A stretch of DNA of 15,149 nt from NCBI GenBank assembly GCA_028717445.1, contig JAQUNU010000016.1:1-15149 (forward strand), given 5' to 3'. Made by a program: the position numbers and the translations under genes. The notes under the pieces are model-generated. The model saw only the letters and a list, made by a program, of their open reading frames with translations, did no database searches and was not told where the DNA came from. This DNA comes from Candidatus Portnoyibacteriota bacterium. Lineage in GTDB: Bacteria; Patescibacteriota; Minisyncoccia; Portnoybacterales; GWB1-42-6. This document shows, in pieces, positions 7,151 through 13,857 of the stretch (position 1 is its first letter; the number at the start of each line of letters is the position of its first letter).

Positions 7151-8284
7151 TTAAGATCCAATCAATTTGGCTATGTCGCGGTAAGTGATAAAAAGCATCA
7201 AAATTATTAAAAAAACAAAACCGGTCGCGTGGATCAAATTTTGGACTTTTTGACTGACTGGCGATCCATTTATTTTTTCAATCGCCAAAAACAAGACTCG
7301 GCCGCCATCCAGGGCGGGAAAAGGAAAAGCATTAATAACGGCCAGATTAATCGAGAGCAGGGCCGTCAGCTGAATAAGATAAATGAATCCCATCTGTGCC
7401 GCCTGACCCGTCAAATTGAAAATGCCGACCGGCCCGGATACATCCATCCCAGCCCGACCATCAACAATCAAATTTTTAATTATCTCATAAAACGCGGCTA
7501 AAAGAGCGAACGTCAAGCTAATGGTCGCGGTAAATCCGCGATATATGGATTCATACCAGGAATAACTCACTTCCGCCACATTCGCCAACTCAACCCCTAA
7601 AGGCCCCTCTCCCGAAGGAGGATTTTCTCTCGGTATTAATTTTATTTCCATTTGCGAATCGCCACGCTTAAAATCAAGCAAAAGATCTTGGCCCTTTTTT
7701 CGATCAGCAATACTTTGAAATTGAGCCGTGTTCTTGATTTCGATAAGCCTGCCGTTTTCGATATAACCCAGAATCTGATCGCCGGCGGCCAGCCCTGCTT
7801 CCTGTGCCGGCGAGGCGGAACTTACTCCGACTATAGCCACTCTTGAATCCGGAAATTTGGCCGCCTCTTCATCGCTCAAAGCAGTCGGCAGGCCCAAAAA
7901 ATGGCCGAGGCCGAAAAGGAAAACAGCCAGAATAAAATTCATAAAAACGCCGGCTAAAAGAATAGCCGCTTTAGACCTGGCTTTTTTAGAAACGAAAGAA
8001 TCTTTGGCGCCGCTTCCCTCGCCCTCTTCGCCGAAAATTTTAACAAACCCGCCCAGGGGAATAAGATTCAAAGAATAAACGGTCTCCCCGCCTGCTTCCG
8101 GTTTTTGCGACCAAAAAAGAAATTTCCATTTCCGGCCACGTTTCTGCAAACCGATCAGGCGCGGCGGAAATCCGAAACCAAACTCATCGACCCTGACCCC
8201 TGATTTTTTGGCCATCGCAAAATGGCCCAGCTCGTGGATAAAGATCAGAATGCCTAAAATAATAATAAAGATGAGTATGGTCAT
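7151..8284 (-). CDS. rseP: Site-2 intramembrane zinc metalloprotease, RseP family (M50B)
   Basis: Integral membrane protease that cleaves transmembrane segments of substrates such as anti-sigma factors or signal-peptide remnants. It has 377 residues. The zinc motif HELGH lies in the first membrane helix (H17, E18, H21). The following loop has PLGGFVKIFGE (76-86), and AGVFMNF (111-117) matches the conserved GxxxN segment. One PDZ domain spans about 148-218, against two in E. coli RseP, as in many non-proteobacterial homologues. GPVGIF (284-289) and the third catalytic motif NAFPFPALDGGR (318-329, zinc-ligand D326) are intact. It lies between frr and mreB with 31-bp gaps. Substrate unknown; no sigma/anti-sigma gene is nearby. 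Confidence 0.93.
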   Translation of the reverse strand: MTILIFIIILGILIFIHELGHFAMAKKSGVRVDEFGFGFPPRLIGLQKRGRKWKFLFWSQKPEAGGETVYSLNLIPLGGFVKIFGEEGEGSGAKDSFVSKKARSKAAILLAGVFMNFILAVFLFGLGHFLGLPTALSDEEAAKFPDSRVAIVGVSSASPAQEAGLAAGDQILGYIENGRLIEIKNTAQFQSIADRKKGQDLLLDFKRGDSQMEIKLIPRENPPSGEGPLGVELANVAEVSYSWYESIYRGFTATISLTFALLAAFYEIIKNLIVDGRAGMDVSGPVGIFNLTGQAAQMGFIYLIQLTALLSINLAVINAFPFPALDGGRVLFLAIEKINGSPVSQKVQNLIHATGFVFLIILMLFITYRDIAKLIGS

Positions 8285-8315
8285 TTAAAATCTTCGTTAT
8301 ATTTGAGATTTGCTA

Positions 8316-8873
8316 TTATATGGTTAATATTTCTTTTTCCTTTTTTTCTGCCATCTCTTTTATTTTCCCATTGTATTCATCAACCAGTTTTTGCAATTCA
8401 TCCTTGCCGCGGAATTTGTCGTCTTCGCGAATCTTCCCGGCCGCGGTCAGATCCTGAATCTGCTTCCAGGCGTCATCCCTGGCCCGGCGGATCGAAATTC
8501 TTGCCTCTTCCACTTTCTGGCCCAAAGCTTTGACCATCTGTTTGCGCGTTTCTTCGCTCGGAGCCGGAAGATTTATTCTCATAAATTCTCCTTCAACAGC
8601 CAAAGAAAGGCCGGGCACAGATTCGGTGACGGCTTTTTCAATATTCTTAAAAATGGTTTTGTCCCATGGCTGAACCATCAGAACCCGAACATCCCTGACG
8701 CTAATGGCCGCCAGTTGTTTAAGCGGCATTTTGCTGCCATAGCAATCAACCAGGATCTCTTCCAATAAAGAAGGGCTGGCCTGGCCAGTCCGCAGAACGG
8801 AAATATCCTGTCTTAATTTTTCCACGATCTTTTCTAAATTTGGTTTTATATTTTTTAAGATTTGCTGATACAT
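8316..8873 (-). CDS. frr: Ribosome recycling factor
   Basis: Acts with EF-G to split post-termination ribosomes. The 185 residues are exactly family length. Features seen: LRTGQASPSLLEEI (27-40), the typical first helix/hinge; VDCYGSKMPLKQLA (42-55), starting the beta domain; VLMVQPWD (64-71); and FMRINLPAPSEETRK (97-111) leading into the last helix with the basic run RISIRRAR (125-132), the rRNA-contacting surface of RRF. Usually frr follows pyrH and tsf. Here it follows the beta-propeller gene after an 83-bp gap and precedes rseP. No Shine-Dalgarno is seen in front of the ATG. Confidence 0.97.
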   Translation of the reverse strand: MYQQILKNIKPNLEKIVEKLRQDISVLRTGQASPSLLEEILVDCYGSKMPLKQLAAISVRDVRVLMVQPWDKTIFKNIEKAVTESVPGLSLAVEGEFMRINLPAPSEETRKQMVKALGQKVEEARISIRRARDDAWKQIQDLTAAGKIREDDKFRGKDELQKLVDEYNGKIKEMAEKKEKEILTI

Positions 8874-8880
8874 AGAATTG

Positions 8881-8955
8881 TAAATCGCTAATTGCCAATC
8901 ACAAATCGAAAAAATCTTATAACTGACGGCTTAGACGATTTGCTAAATGCGATTA
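8881..8955. repeat. Word-like AT-rich intergenic block upstream of frr
   Basis: The 83-bp gap between the propeller gene and frr is made of recurring words: AAATCG (8883), CAAATCG (8902-8908), its complement CGATTTG (8936-8942), and AATCGC/GCGATT (8883-8888 and 8949-8954), giving nested short inverted repeats. A TATAAG hexamer on the minus strand (near 8917-8922) could be a -10 box, but no -35 match sits at proper spacing. I cannot assign a function. Confidence 0.3.
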
Positions 8956-8956
8956 G

Positions 8957-10036
8957 CTATTTTACGCCGACATAAATAATATTTGAATCTATCGGATCAA
9001 CTTTGATCAAATTGATCTGCTTGCTGCTGGGCAGCTGATGGACTGTCCATGTTTGACCGTTATTTTGCGTTCGATAAACGATCGAGGCGGCGCCGTAATA
9101 AAAAATCGTTGGATTGCCAATGTCTTGCGCTATCGCCGAGATAGGCGCCGACTCCGGCGAAATAAGCGAAGAAAAAACCCGCCAGGTCTGACCGCAGTCA
9201 GAAGACAAAAAAATTCCTTTGTCCGTGCCGGCATATAAAGAATTTTGGCTCCGCGCGTCAATAAGAAAATCCCGGATATTTCCGCCCGTAAAACTGCCTA
9301 TGGCCGAGCCAGAATTCTGGGCAACCGGATCGGCTAAAAGCTGCCAATTGACTCCCTGATCCGAGGTTTTAAAAATTCCCTTATTCAAAGCCAAAACATA
9401 GATAATTCTACCGTCTTCCGAATTTATTTTAACGCCTTTGATCGCCGCATTGAACCAGCCAATTATTTTCCAGCTTAAACCAAAATCAGCACTTTCTAAA
9501 AGCCCGCCTTCGCTTGTCCCAATATAAATATTCTGACCTTTTTTATCGACTTCTATTGCCGTAATCGAAACACCCTCTTTTGAAACGATATACATCTGTT
9601 CCCAAGGCGAATCAGAATTAGTGCTTCTTAAAACGCGGCCAAAACGCCCCTGATAAACCGCCGCATAGATAAGATTCGAGTTTTGAGGACTGATTTTTAT
9701 ATCAAGAATTGAAGCCCTTGCGTCTGGATTTTTTTTCTCATCTTGCACTAACTCCCAGCTATCCGCGCCGCTGTCGCTCCGATAAAGACCGTTCTCGGTT
9801 CCGGCATAAATTATGTTCGGATTAAAAGGGTCCAGTTCCATGGCCAGAATTTGATGGCTGGCCAGCGTTTCTTTTTTTGAAACAGTTACTTTTTGTTGCC
9901 AGTTTTCGCCGAAATTTTCCGATTTAAAAATACCGCCTTCTTTGGCAACATTGCATGAAAAAGGCATAGCCGCCACTAAAACGAAAATTCCAGGAAGAAT
10001 AATAAAACTCTTTAAAGAAGAATATATTTTTATCAT
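8957..10036 (-). CDS. Seven-bladed BNR/Asp-box beta-propeller, Ycf48-like, exported or membrane-anchored
   Basis: Predicted secreted or membrane-tethered propeller of 359 residues; biochemical role unknown. Seven regularly spaced Asp-box motifs (S/T-x-D/N-x-G-x-x-W and degenerate forms) end at W46, W94, W145, W189, W231, W285 and W330, every 42-54 residues. Examples are SENFGENW, SADFGLSW, TSDQGVNW, SSDCGQTW and TQNNGQTW. Most blades also have the NIIYAGT or NLIYAAV type strand. This is the layout of Ycf48/HCF136 photosystem assembly factors and sialidase-like repeats, but photosynthesis is not implied. A hydrophobic segment at about 9-25 ends in MPFSC; C28 could be lipidated, but the lipobox is not canonical. 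It lies between holB and frr. Sialidase activity is unlikely because no catalytic Arg/Tyr/Glu set is recognisable. Confidence 0.75.
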   Translation of the reverse strand: MIKIYSSLKSFIILPGIFVLVAAMPFSCNVAKEGGIFKSENFGENWQQKVTVSKKETLASHQILAMELDPFNPNIIYAGTENGLYRSDSGADSWELVQDEKKNPDARASILDIKISPQNSNLIYAAVYQGRFGRVLRSTNSDSPWEQMYIVSKEGVSITAIEVDKKGQNIYIGTSEGGLLESADFGLSWKIIGWFNAAIKGVKINSEDGRIIYVLALNKGIFKTSDQGVNWQLLADPVAQNSGSAIGSFTGGNIRDFLIDARSQNSLYAGTDKGIFLSSDCGQTWRVFSSLISPESAPISAIAQDIGNPTIFYYGAASIVYRTQNNGQTWTVHQLPSSKQINLIKVDPIDSNIIYVGVK

Positions 10037-10057
10037 TAAATAAAAATTAATTTTAAA

Positions 10058-11029
10058 TTAAATCGCCAACATTAAATTTTCGAAGATCAGCCGAGAATTG
10101 AAACCACTCTCTTTAAGGAGCTCCTGCGTCTCTTTTATCTTTTTTAGCGAAAGGCAAAGCCGTCTTAAAGAATAATCATTTTTTTCGCCTTTTTCAAAAA
10201 CTTCCAAATCCATAAGGCCGAGAGATTCTAATATCCGGTCGCGATACCAAATAAGCCAATAATCTAAAATTTCAGAGGCAAAAACAGAGTCTTTAGACAA
10301 TTTGACCGCGTAAAAAAATCTTTCAGCCAAATCGCTCTTTAAAATTTTTCCTAACTCCTCAATCGCGCTTTCCCGGCGTTTTTGCGTTTGGCCGCCCATG
10401 ACCATTTTTATGGCCGCTCCTGGCCGGCCGCAGCAGCAAACAGACGCTCTTTTTACTTCCCGATCTTTGCCCAAACCATATTTCTTTAATTCTGATTCAA
10501 TCAGCTCTTTTTTCACGGATGAAAACCTGATTGTCTGGCAACGCGAAAGAATGGTCAATGGAATTTTCTGCCATTCGGAGCTAATTAATATTAGAATGCT
10601 CTTGGGCGACGGCTCTTCGATCGTTTTTAAAAGACGATTAGCCGCTTCGATGTTCAAATTTTCGGCTGAATCGATTATGACAGCTTTTATTTTACCAGAA
10701 AACGTCGAAAGCGAAAGATGGTGCTGGATATGCCTGGCTTCTTCAATCTTTATTTCCGTCGAGTTTTTTTTCTCCTCATCGCCGATTTCCCGAACACCGG
10801 CCAAAAGAACATCGGGATGAGCTCCTTTTTCAATTTGAGAACAGCTGCGGCAGCAGTTGCATGGATTAAATTCATTTGAATTTTCGCATTGCAATGACTT
10901 GATAAATTCAATGGCTACTTTTTTCTTCCCTATTTCCGACGGTCCAACAAAAAAATAAGCATGAGCCAAACGATTTCTGGCCGCGCTTTGTTTTAAAAAA
11001 TTCCAAATTTTCTCATGGCCGATTATCAT
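10058..11029 (-). CDS. holB: DNA polymerase III delta prime subunit (clamp loader)
   Basis: Clamp-loader subunit that helps load the beta sliding clamp at replication forks. The 323 residues match the family. The AAA+ domain starts with a Walker-A-like GPSEIGKK (29-36), where the final Ser/Thr is Lys, as is common in delta prime. The zinc ribbon uses C48, C57, C60 and C63 (in LQC and PCNCCRSC). The region 115-137 (AVIIDSAENLNIEAANRLLK) corresponds to Walker B and following helix. SRC (162-164) is the delta-prime sensor-1 signature supplying an arginine finger. GRPGAA (201-206) marks sensor 2, followed by the C-terminal oligomerisation helices. The first glycosyltransferase-to-holB gap is 8 bp, suggesting cotranscription. 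An alternative reading as the gamma/tau subunit is unlikely given size and SRC motif. Confidence 0.92.
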   Translation of the reverse strand: MIIGHEKIWNFLKQSAARNRLAHAYFFVGPSEIGKKKVAIEFIKSLQCENSNEFNPCNCCRSCSQIEKGAHPDVLLAGVREIGDEEKKNSTEIKIEEARHIQHHLSLSTFSGKIKAVIIDSAENLNIEAANRLLKTIEEPSPKSILILISSEWQKIPLTILSRCQTIRFSSVKKELIESELKKYGLGKDREVKRASVCCCGRPGAAIKMVMGGQTQKRRESAIEELGKILKSDLAERFFYAVKLSKDSVFASEILDYWLIWYRDRILESLGLMDLEVFEKGEKNDYSLRRLCLSLKKIKETQELLKESGFNSRLIFENLMLAI

Positions 11030-11037
11030 TATTCAGC

Positions 11038-12141
11038 TTAATTATATCCGATTTTCTTTACAAAATCCATCATCTCATTCCTAAATCTTTCTTGAGAAAA
11101 TTTTTCCGCCCATTTGCGAATGACCACCGGGCTATATTGGTTTATTTTCTCCCTCATCCGCCTCAACCCATCGGCTAAAATCTCTGGGGACGCAACATCA
11201 AAAAATTCGCCCGTGATTCCCTCAAGAACCGTTTCCTTGGCGCCGCCAGCCCTAACCGCCAGAACCGGTTTTCCCCAGCCCATGGCTTCGACCGCGGCAA
11301 TGCCAAAATCATCCTCCCCTGGCAAAATAAAGGCGGCGCAATCCCTAAGAAATTCGTTTCTTTCCGCGTCGCTCGCCCAGCCCTGAATTCGGATATTGGA
11401 ACCGGCCATTTTCGAAAGCCGGCTGAACTCCGGCCCTTGGCCCAAAATTATCAAAGGCAGTTTCAGTTTATTAAAGGCCGTAATCGCTACATCTATTTTC
11501 TTATACGGCGTCAGTTGGGAAATGATGAGATAAAAACCCTTATTCCGCGCCAAACTGAATTTATTCCAACTGGGCAAGGCAACCGGAGGATAAATAACGC
11601 GCGCCTCCTGACGGTAATACTTGCTGATTTTATCACGGGTAGCTTTTGAATTGGCAATAAAATAGTCGACGCGCTTGGCTGAAGAACGGTCCCAAATTCT
11701 CAAATAATTAGACGCGACCCGCGCCAGAATTTTTTTAAAAAAATTAAAATTATTCTCTTCCAGATATTCATGATGCCAATCCCATAAAAACCGAGAGGGA
11801 CTATGACAATAACAGACGTGGCTCGCCGAAGGCCTGATAATGACGGATTTAGCAAAAGCCGAAGAAGAAGAGATAACCAGATCGAAATCTCGCAAATCGA
11901 AGTTTTCGGCCGCGACCGGCAGAATAGGCAAAAGGTATTTATGACGGCGCTTGATGAATTCCGGAAATTTCTGAAGGAAAGACGGCCTAATTCTTTCTTC
12001 CGGAAACCAGGGCGCCACTTTTTCCTGGTCGCAAAGCAAAACATAGATCGGTGCTTCCGGAAAAATCTTCGCCAATTCCAAAAGAACCCTCTCAGCGCCG
12101 CCCATCCTTAGGAGATAATCATGCACTAATGCAACTTTCAT
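11038..12141 (-). CDS. Glycosyltransferase family 4, WbaZ-like
   Basis: Predicted retaining GT-B glycosyltransferase adding a sugar (mannosyl-type enzymes are common in this subgroup) from a nucleotide donor to a surface glycan or lipid-linked oligosaccharide at the inner face of the membrane. It has 367 residues. N-terminal acceptor domain: MKVALVHDYLLRMGGAERVL, with the GGAERV motif at 14-19, and CYCHSPSRFLWD (110-121), characteristic of WbaZ-like members. C-terminal donor domain: LIISQLTPYKKID (205-217) and PGEDDFGIAAVEAM (274-287), followed by GKPVLAVRAGGAKETV. The usual E-x7-E pair appears as D277-x7-E285, a conservative change at the first acid. Donor and acceptor cannot be assigned. 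It follows a second GT4 gene by 25 bp. Confidence 0.85.
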   Translation of the reverse strand: MKVALVHDYLLRMGGAERVLLELAKIFPEAPIYVLLCDQEKVAPWFPEERIRPSFLQKFPEFIKRRHKYLLPILPVAAENFDLRDFDLVISSSSAFAKSVIIRPSASHVCYCHSPSRFLWDWHHEYLEENNFNFFKKILARVASNYLRIWDRSSAKRVDYFIANSKATRDKISKYYRQEARVIYPPVALPSWNKFSLARNKGFYLIISQLTPYKKIDVAITAFNKLKLPLIILGQGPEFSRLSKMAGSNIRIQGWASDAERNEFLRDCAAFILPGEDDFGIAAVEAMGWGKPVLAVRAGGAKETVLEGITGEFFDVASPEILADGLRRMREKINQYSPVVIRKWAEKFSQERFRNEMMDFVKKIGYN

Positions 12142-12166
12142 AATTATTTTCTGGTACGGAATAATT

Positions 12167-13303
12167 TCAATCGAGTATGACTTTCAGCGTTTCTGACGCG
12201 CATTTTTCCCAACTGAATCGTTTGGCATTTTCAAAACCTAATTGTATCAGTTTATCACGCAAATGTTTATCGTCAATGGACTTATAAACAACTTGCGCGA
12301 TTTGATCGGGATCCGTTGCCTCGGCATACAAAGCCCCGCGGCCGGCAATCTCTGGCAAACAAGAATTGTCCGCTGTCACCACCGGCGTCCCGGCCATTTG
12401 CGCCTCAAGAATCGGGATTCCAAACCCTTCGTAAAAACTAGGGAAAACAAAAACGTCCGCGCCAGACAGCCGCTTCCATTTATCATCTTCGCTGAGATAG
12501 CCCGATTCTTTAACCCTGCATCCCGAGCGCAATCGAAGGGCTTCGATTTCTGCTTTTATTTTTTCATAACCATAGCCGGGCTCGCCCGCCAAAACCAGTT
12601 CATGTGGAATTTTGTATTTTTCTTTCAAAATTTCGTAGGCCTTAAGAATGCCCAGAATATTTTTTTTGAGCTCAACCCGGCCGATATAAAAAAGATAAGG
12701 CAAATTAAATTCCTCTCGCTCCTTTCTTAACGAGCCTTTTCCTGAATCAAGAGAAGACTGAAGCGAGCTGTTTTTTGCGCCATGATAAATAACTTCTATT
12801 TTACCGTCGTCCGCGCCGTATAATTTAACCAGGTCGTTTTTTGTTTTGTCGGAAATAGCGATAATCTTACGCGCGTGTTTCAACGCATATTTTGTGCTCC
12901 AACGCAGATATTTTCTAGAATGAAACGGATAATATTGGGGAAAATATTCATACTCGAGGCCATGAATCGTGACAACTGAATTTCCAGGATGAACCGCCGG
13001 CAGAATATGCGCCGGGATAAAAAGAGCATCGGGTTTGTTAAAAGCCATTTCGGAAGCCAGGCGCAACTGCGTCCACATCGGCAGAGGCCATTTTAAGATT
13101 TTTATTTCAAAATTAGGAGGCAAAGGAAAATCAAACGGCACGCCCGCCTCCGCTCTTCGAGTTTCGGCGGGTAAATATAACAAAAACCGATGCTTTCCGG
13201 CCTCGGGCAGCATCGTTAAATGTTTGATCAACCGATAAGCGTATTCCTCAACCCCGGTCCGCGGCTGTTTTATCGCCGCCGTGGCGTTTATACCAATGAT
13301 CAT
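12167..13303 (-). CDS. Glycosyltransferase family 4 (MtfB-like)
   Basis: Second predicted retaining GT-B enzyme, 378 residues, probably acting in the same surface glycan pathway as its neighbour. The N-terminal start MIIGINATAAIKQPRTGVEEYAYRL has the glycine-rich loop (TGVEEYA) of GT4 acceptor domains; HARKIIAISDKTKNDL (143-158) and VIYHGAKN (171-178) close that half. The donor domain has LFYIGRVELKKNI (204-216) and the full E-x7-E motif YEGFGIPILEA (E292, E300), followed by AGTPVVTADNSCLPEIAG. Its ATG overlaps the stop of the upstream deoxyribosyltransferase-like gene (ATGA, 13300-13303), so translation is probably coupled. It ends in TGA. Substrates unknown. Confidence 0.85.
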   Translation of the reverse strand: MIIGINATAAIKQPRTGVEEYAYRLIKHLTMLPEAGKHRFLLYLPAETRRAEAGVPFDFPLPPNFEIKILKWPLPMWTQLRLASEMAFNKPDALFIPAHILPAVHPGNSVVTIHGLEYEYFPQYYPFHSRKYLRWSTKYALKHARKIIAISDKTKNDLVKLYGADDGKIEVIYHGAKNSSLQSSLDSGKGSLRKEREEFNLPYLFYIGRVELKKNILGILKAYEILKEKYKIPHELVLAGEPGYGYEKIKAEIEALRLRSGCRVKESGYLSEDDKWKRLSGADVFVFPSFYEGFGIPILEAQMAGTPVVTADNSCLPEIAGRGALYAEATDPDQIAQVVYKSIDDKHLRDKLIQLGFENAKRFSWEKCASETLKVILD

Positions 13304-13722
13304 AAAATTTTTGACAGATCGCCAAAAATGATTTCATCCGTCATCGCTTTTATTTCATCAACATATGGCACTTCTCCAGGAATGGAATTCAACAAAAAAA
13401 CTTTTTTATTATTAACATGGGCAAAACCCATTTCCATCAGGGTGTTGCCGCCGATATAGTTTTTTATTCCATTCTTGTCAAAATTACATACCAAGATCGC
13501 GTCTCCGCTTTTGATGCAGTCATGCCACCATTTAATAAACCCGAATTTCCTTTTGACTTCAGCCCCCTCTTTTACTTGTTCCTGCAATTGCCGCGCGGTG
13601 CCGTCAACTAACTTAAACATATCTTCATGCAAAAGAGGCTGATGGCCGATTGCTTGAATCTTTTTATAGATCTCGACAATTTGAGGCGCAAATTTTATGC
13701 TGCCGCAAAGAGTAATCCGCAT
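13300..13722 (-). CDS. Small nucleoside 2-deoxyribosyltransferase-like protein
   Basis: A 140-residue single-domain protein with a Rossmann-like pattern resembling the nucleoside 2-deoxyribosyltransferase superfamily. The N-terminal strand and Gly-Ser loop are MRITLCGSIKFA. A central hydrophobic strand DAILVCNFDKNG (74-85) is followed by YIGGNTLMEMGFAHVNNKK (89-107). There E97, in a G-x-x-x-x-E-x-G-x-A context, sits where these enzymes carry the nucleophilic Glu. KVFLLNSIP (107-115) is the next strand. Real activity is uncertain: relatives include nucleotide hydrolases and binding proteins. Its stop overlaps the next gene's ATG (ATGA). A truncated N-terminal relative lies directly upstream in another frame. 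No strong Shine-Dalgarno precedes the ATG. Confidence 0.6.
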   Translation of the reverse strand: MRITLCGSIKFAPQIVEIYKKIQAIGHQPLLHEDMFKLVDGTARQLQEQVKEGAEVKRKFGFIKWWHDCIKSGDAILVCNFDKNGIKNYIGGNTLMEMGFAHVNNKKVFLLNSIPGEVPYVDEIKAMTDEIIFGDLSKIL

Positions 13723-13775
13723 ATGTTTTTTATTTCCCAGGCAAAATCAATACTGCAACAAATCGCAATTTTCAT
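13695..13775 (-). pseudogene. Truncated N-terminal remnant of a deoxyribosyltransferase-like gene
   Basis: A 26-codon reading frame starts with ATG at 13775 and encodes MKIAICCSIDFAWEIKNI before running out of frame into the following gene. Those 18 residues align with the start of the intact downstream protein (MRITLCGSIKFAPQIVEI): both have the basic-hydrophobic first strand, Cys6, Ser8-Ile9, Phe11-Ala12 and Ile15. The similarity ends just where the intact gene begins at 13722. It is preceded by purine-rich AGAGG and AAGAAG, a better ribosome site than that of most intact genes here. The simplest reading is a former tandem paralog whose body was deleted up to the start of the second copy. 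Alternatively it is a short translated leader. The alignment is by eye over 18 residues only. Confidence 0.5.
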
Positions 13776-13822
13776 AATTCTTCTTTGCCTCTCAAAATTC
13801 TCAGACGCAAAGCGCTTTTTCC

Positions 13823-13848
13823 GCCGCTTTTTGGCGCCAAAAAGCGGC
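13823..13848. other. 26-bp perfect palindrome downstream of the mreB paralog
   Basis: The half-site GCCGCTTTTTGG meets its exact reverse complement around a central CG, so all 26 bases are self-complementary. As RNA it would form a 10-11 bp stem with a 4-6 nt loop. It starts 10 nt after the stop codon of the mreB paralog. A second small palindrome, AAAGCGCTTT (13809-13818), is adjacent. No U-tract follows on either strand, so it is not a standard intrinsic terminator. A transcript 3'-end hairpin or a dimeric protein-binding site are both possible. Confidence 0.7.
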
Positions 13849-13857
13849 AAGAAATCT

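Noticed and set aside
8874..8900. Possible promoter before frr: TTGTGA, 16 bp, TACAAT on the minus strand
   Set aside because: The -10 box would end 3 nt before the ATG, placing the transcript start at or inside the start codon; the words belong to a repetitive AT-rich block.
9950..9960. Lipobox and lipidated Cys28 in the propeller protein
   Set aside because: The sequence before the Cys (MPFS) lacks the usual Leu and small residues at -3 and -2, so I mention it only as a possibility and make no lipoprotein call.
12242..12730. 162-codon plus-strand open frame
   Set aside because: It lies entirely antisense within a well-supported glycosyltransferase gene, has no recognisable domain and reads like the shadow of the real gene. 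The same holds for plus-strand frames at 10398-10820 and 3155-3514.
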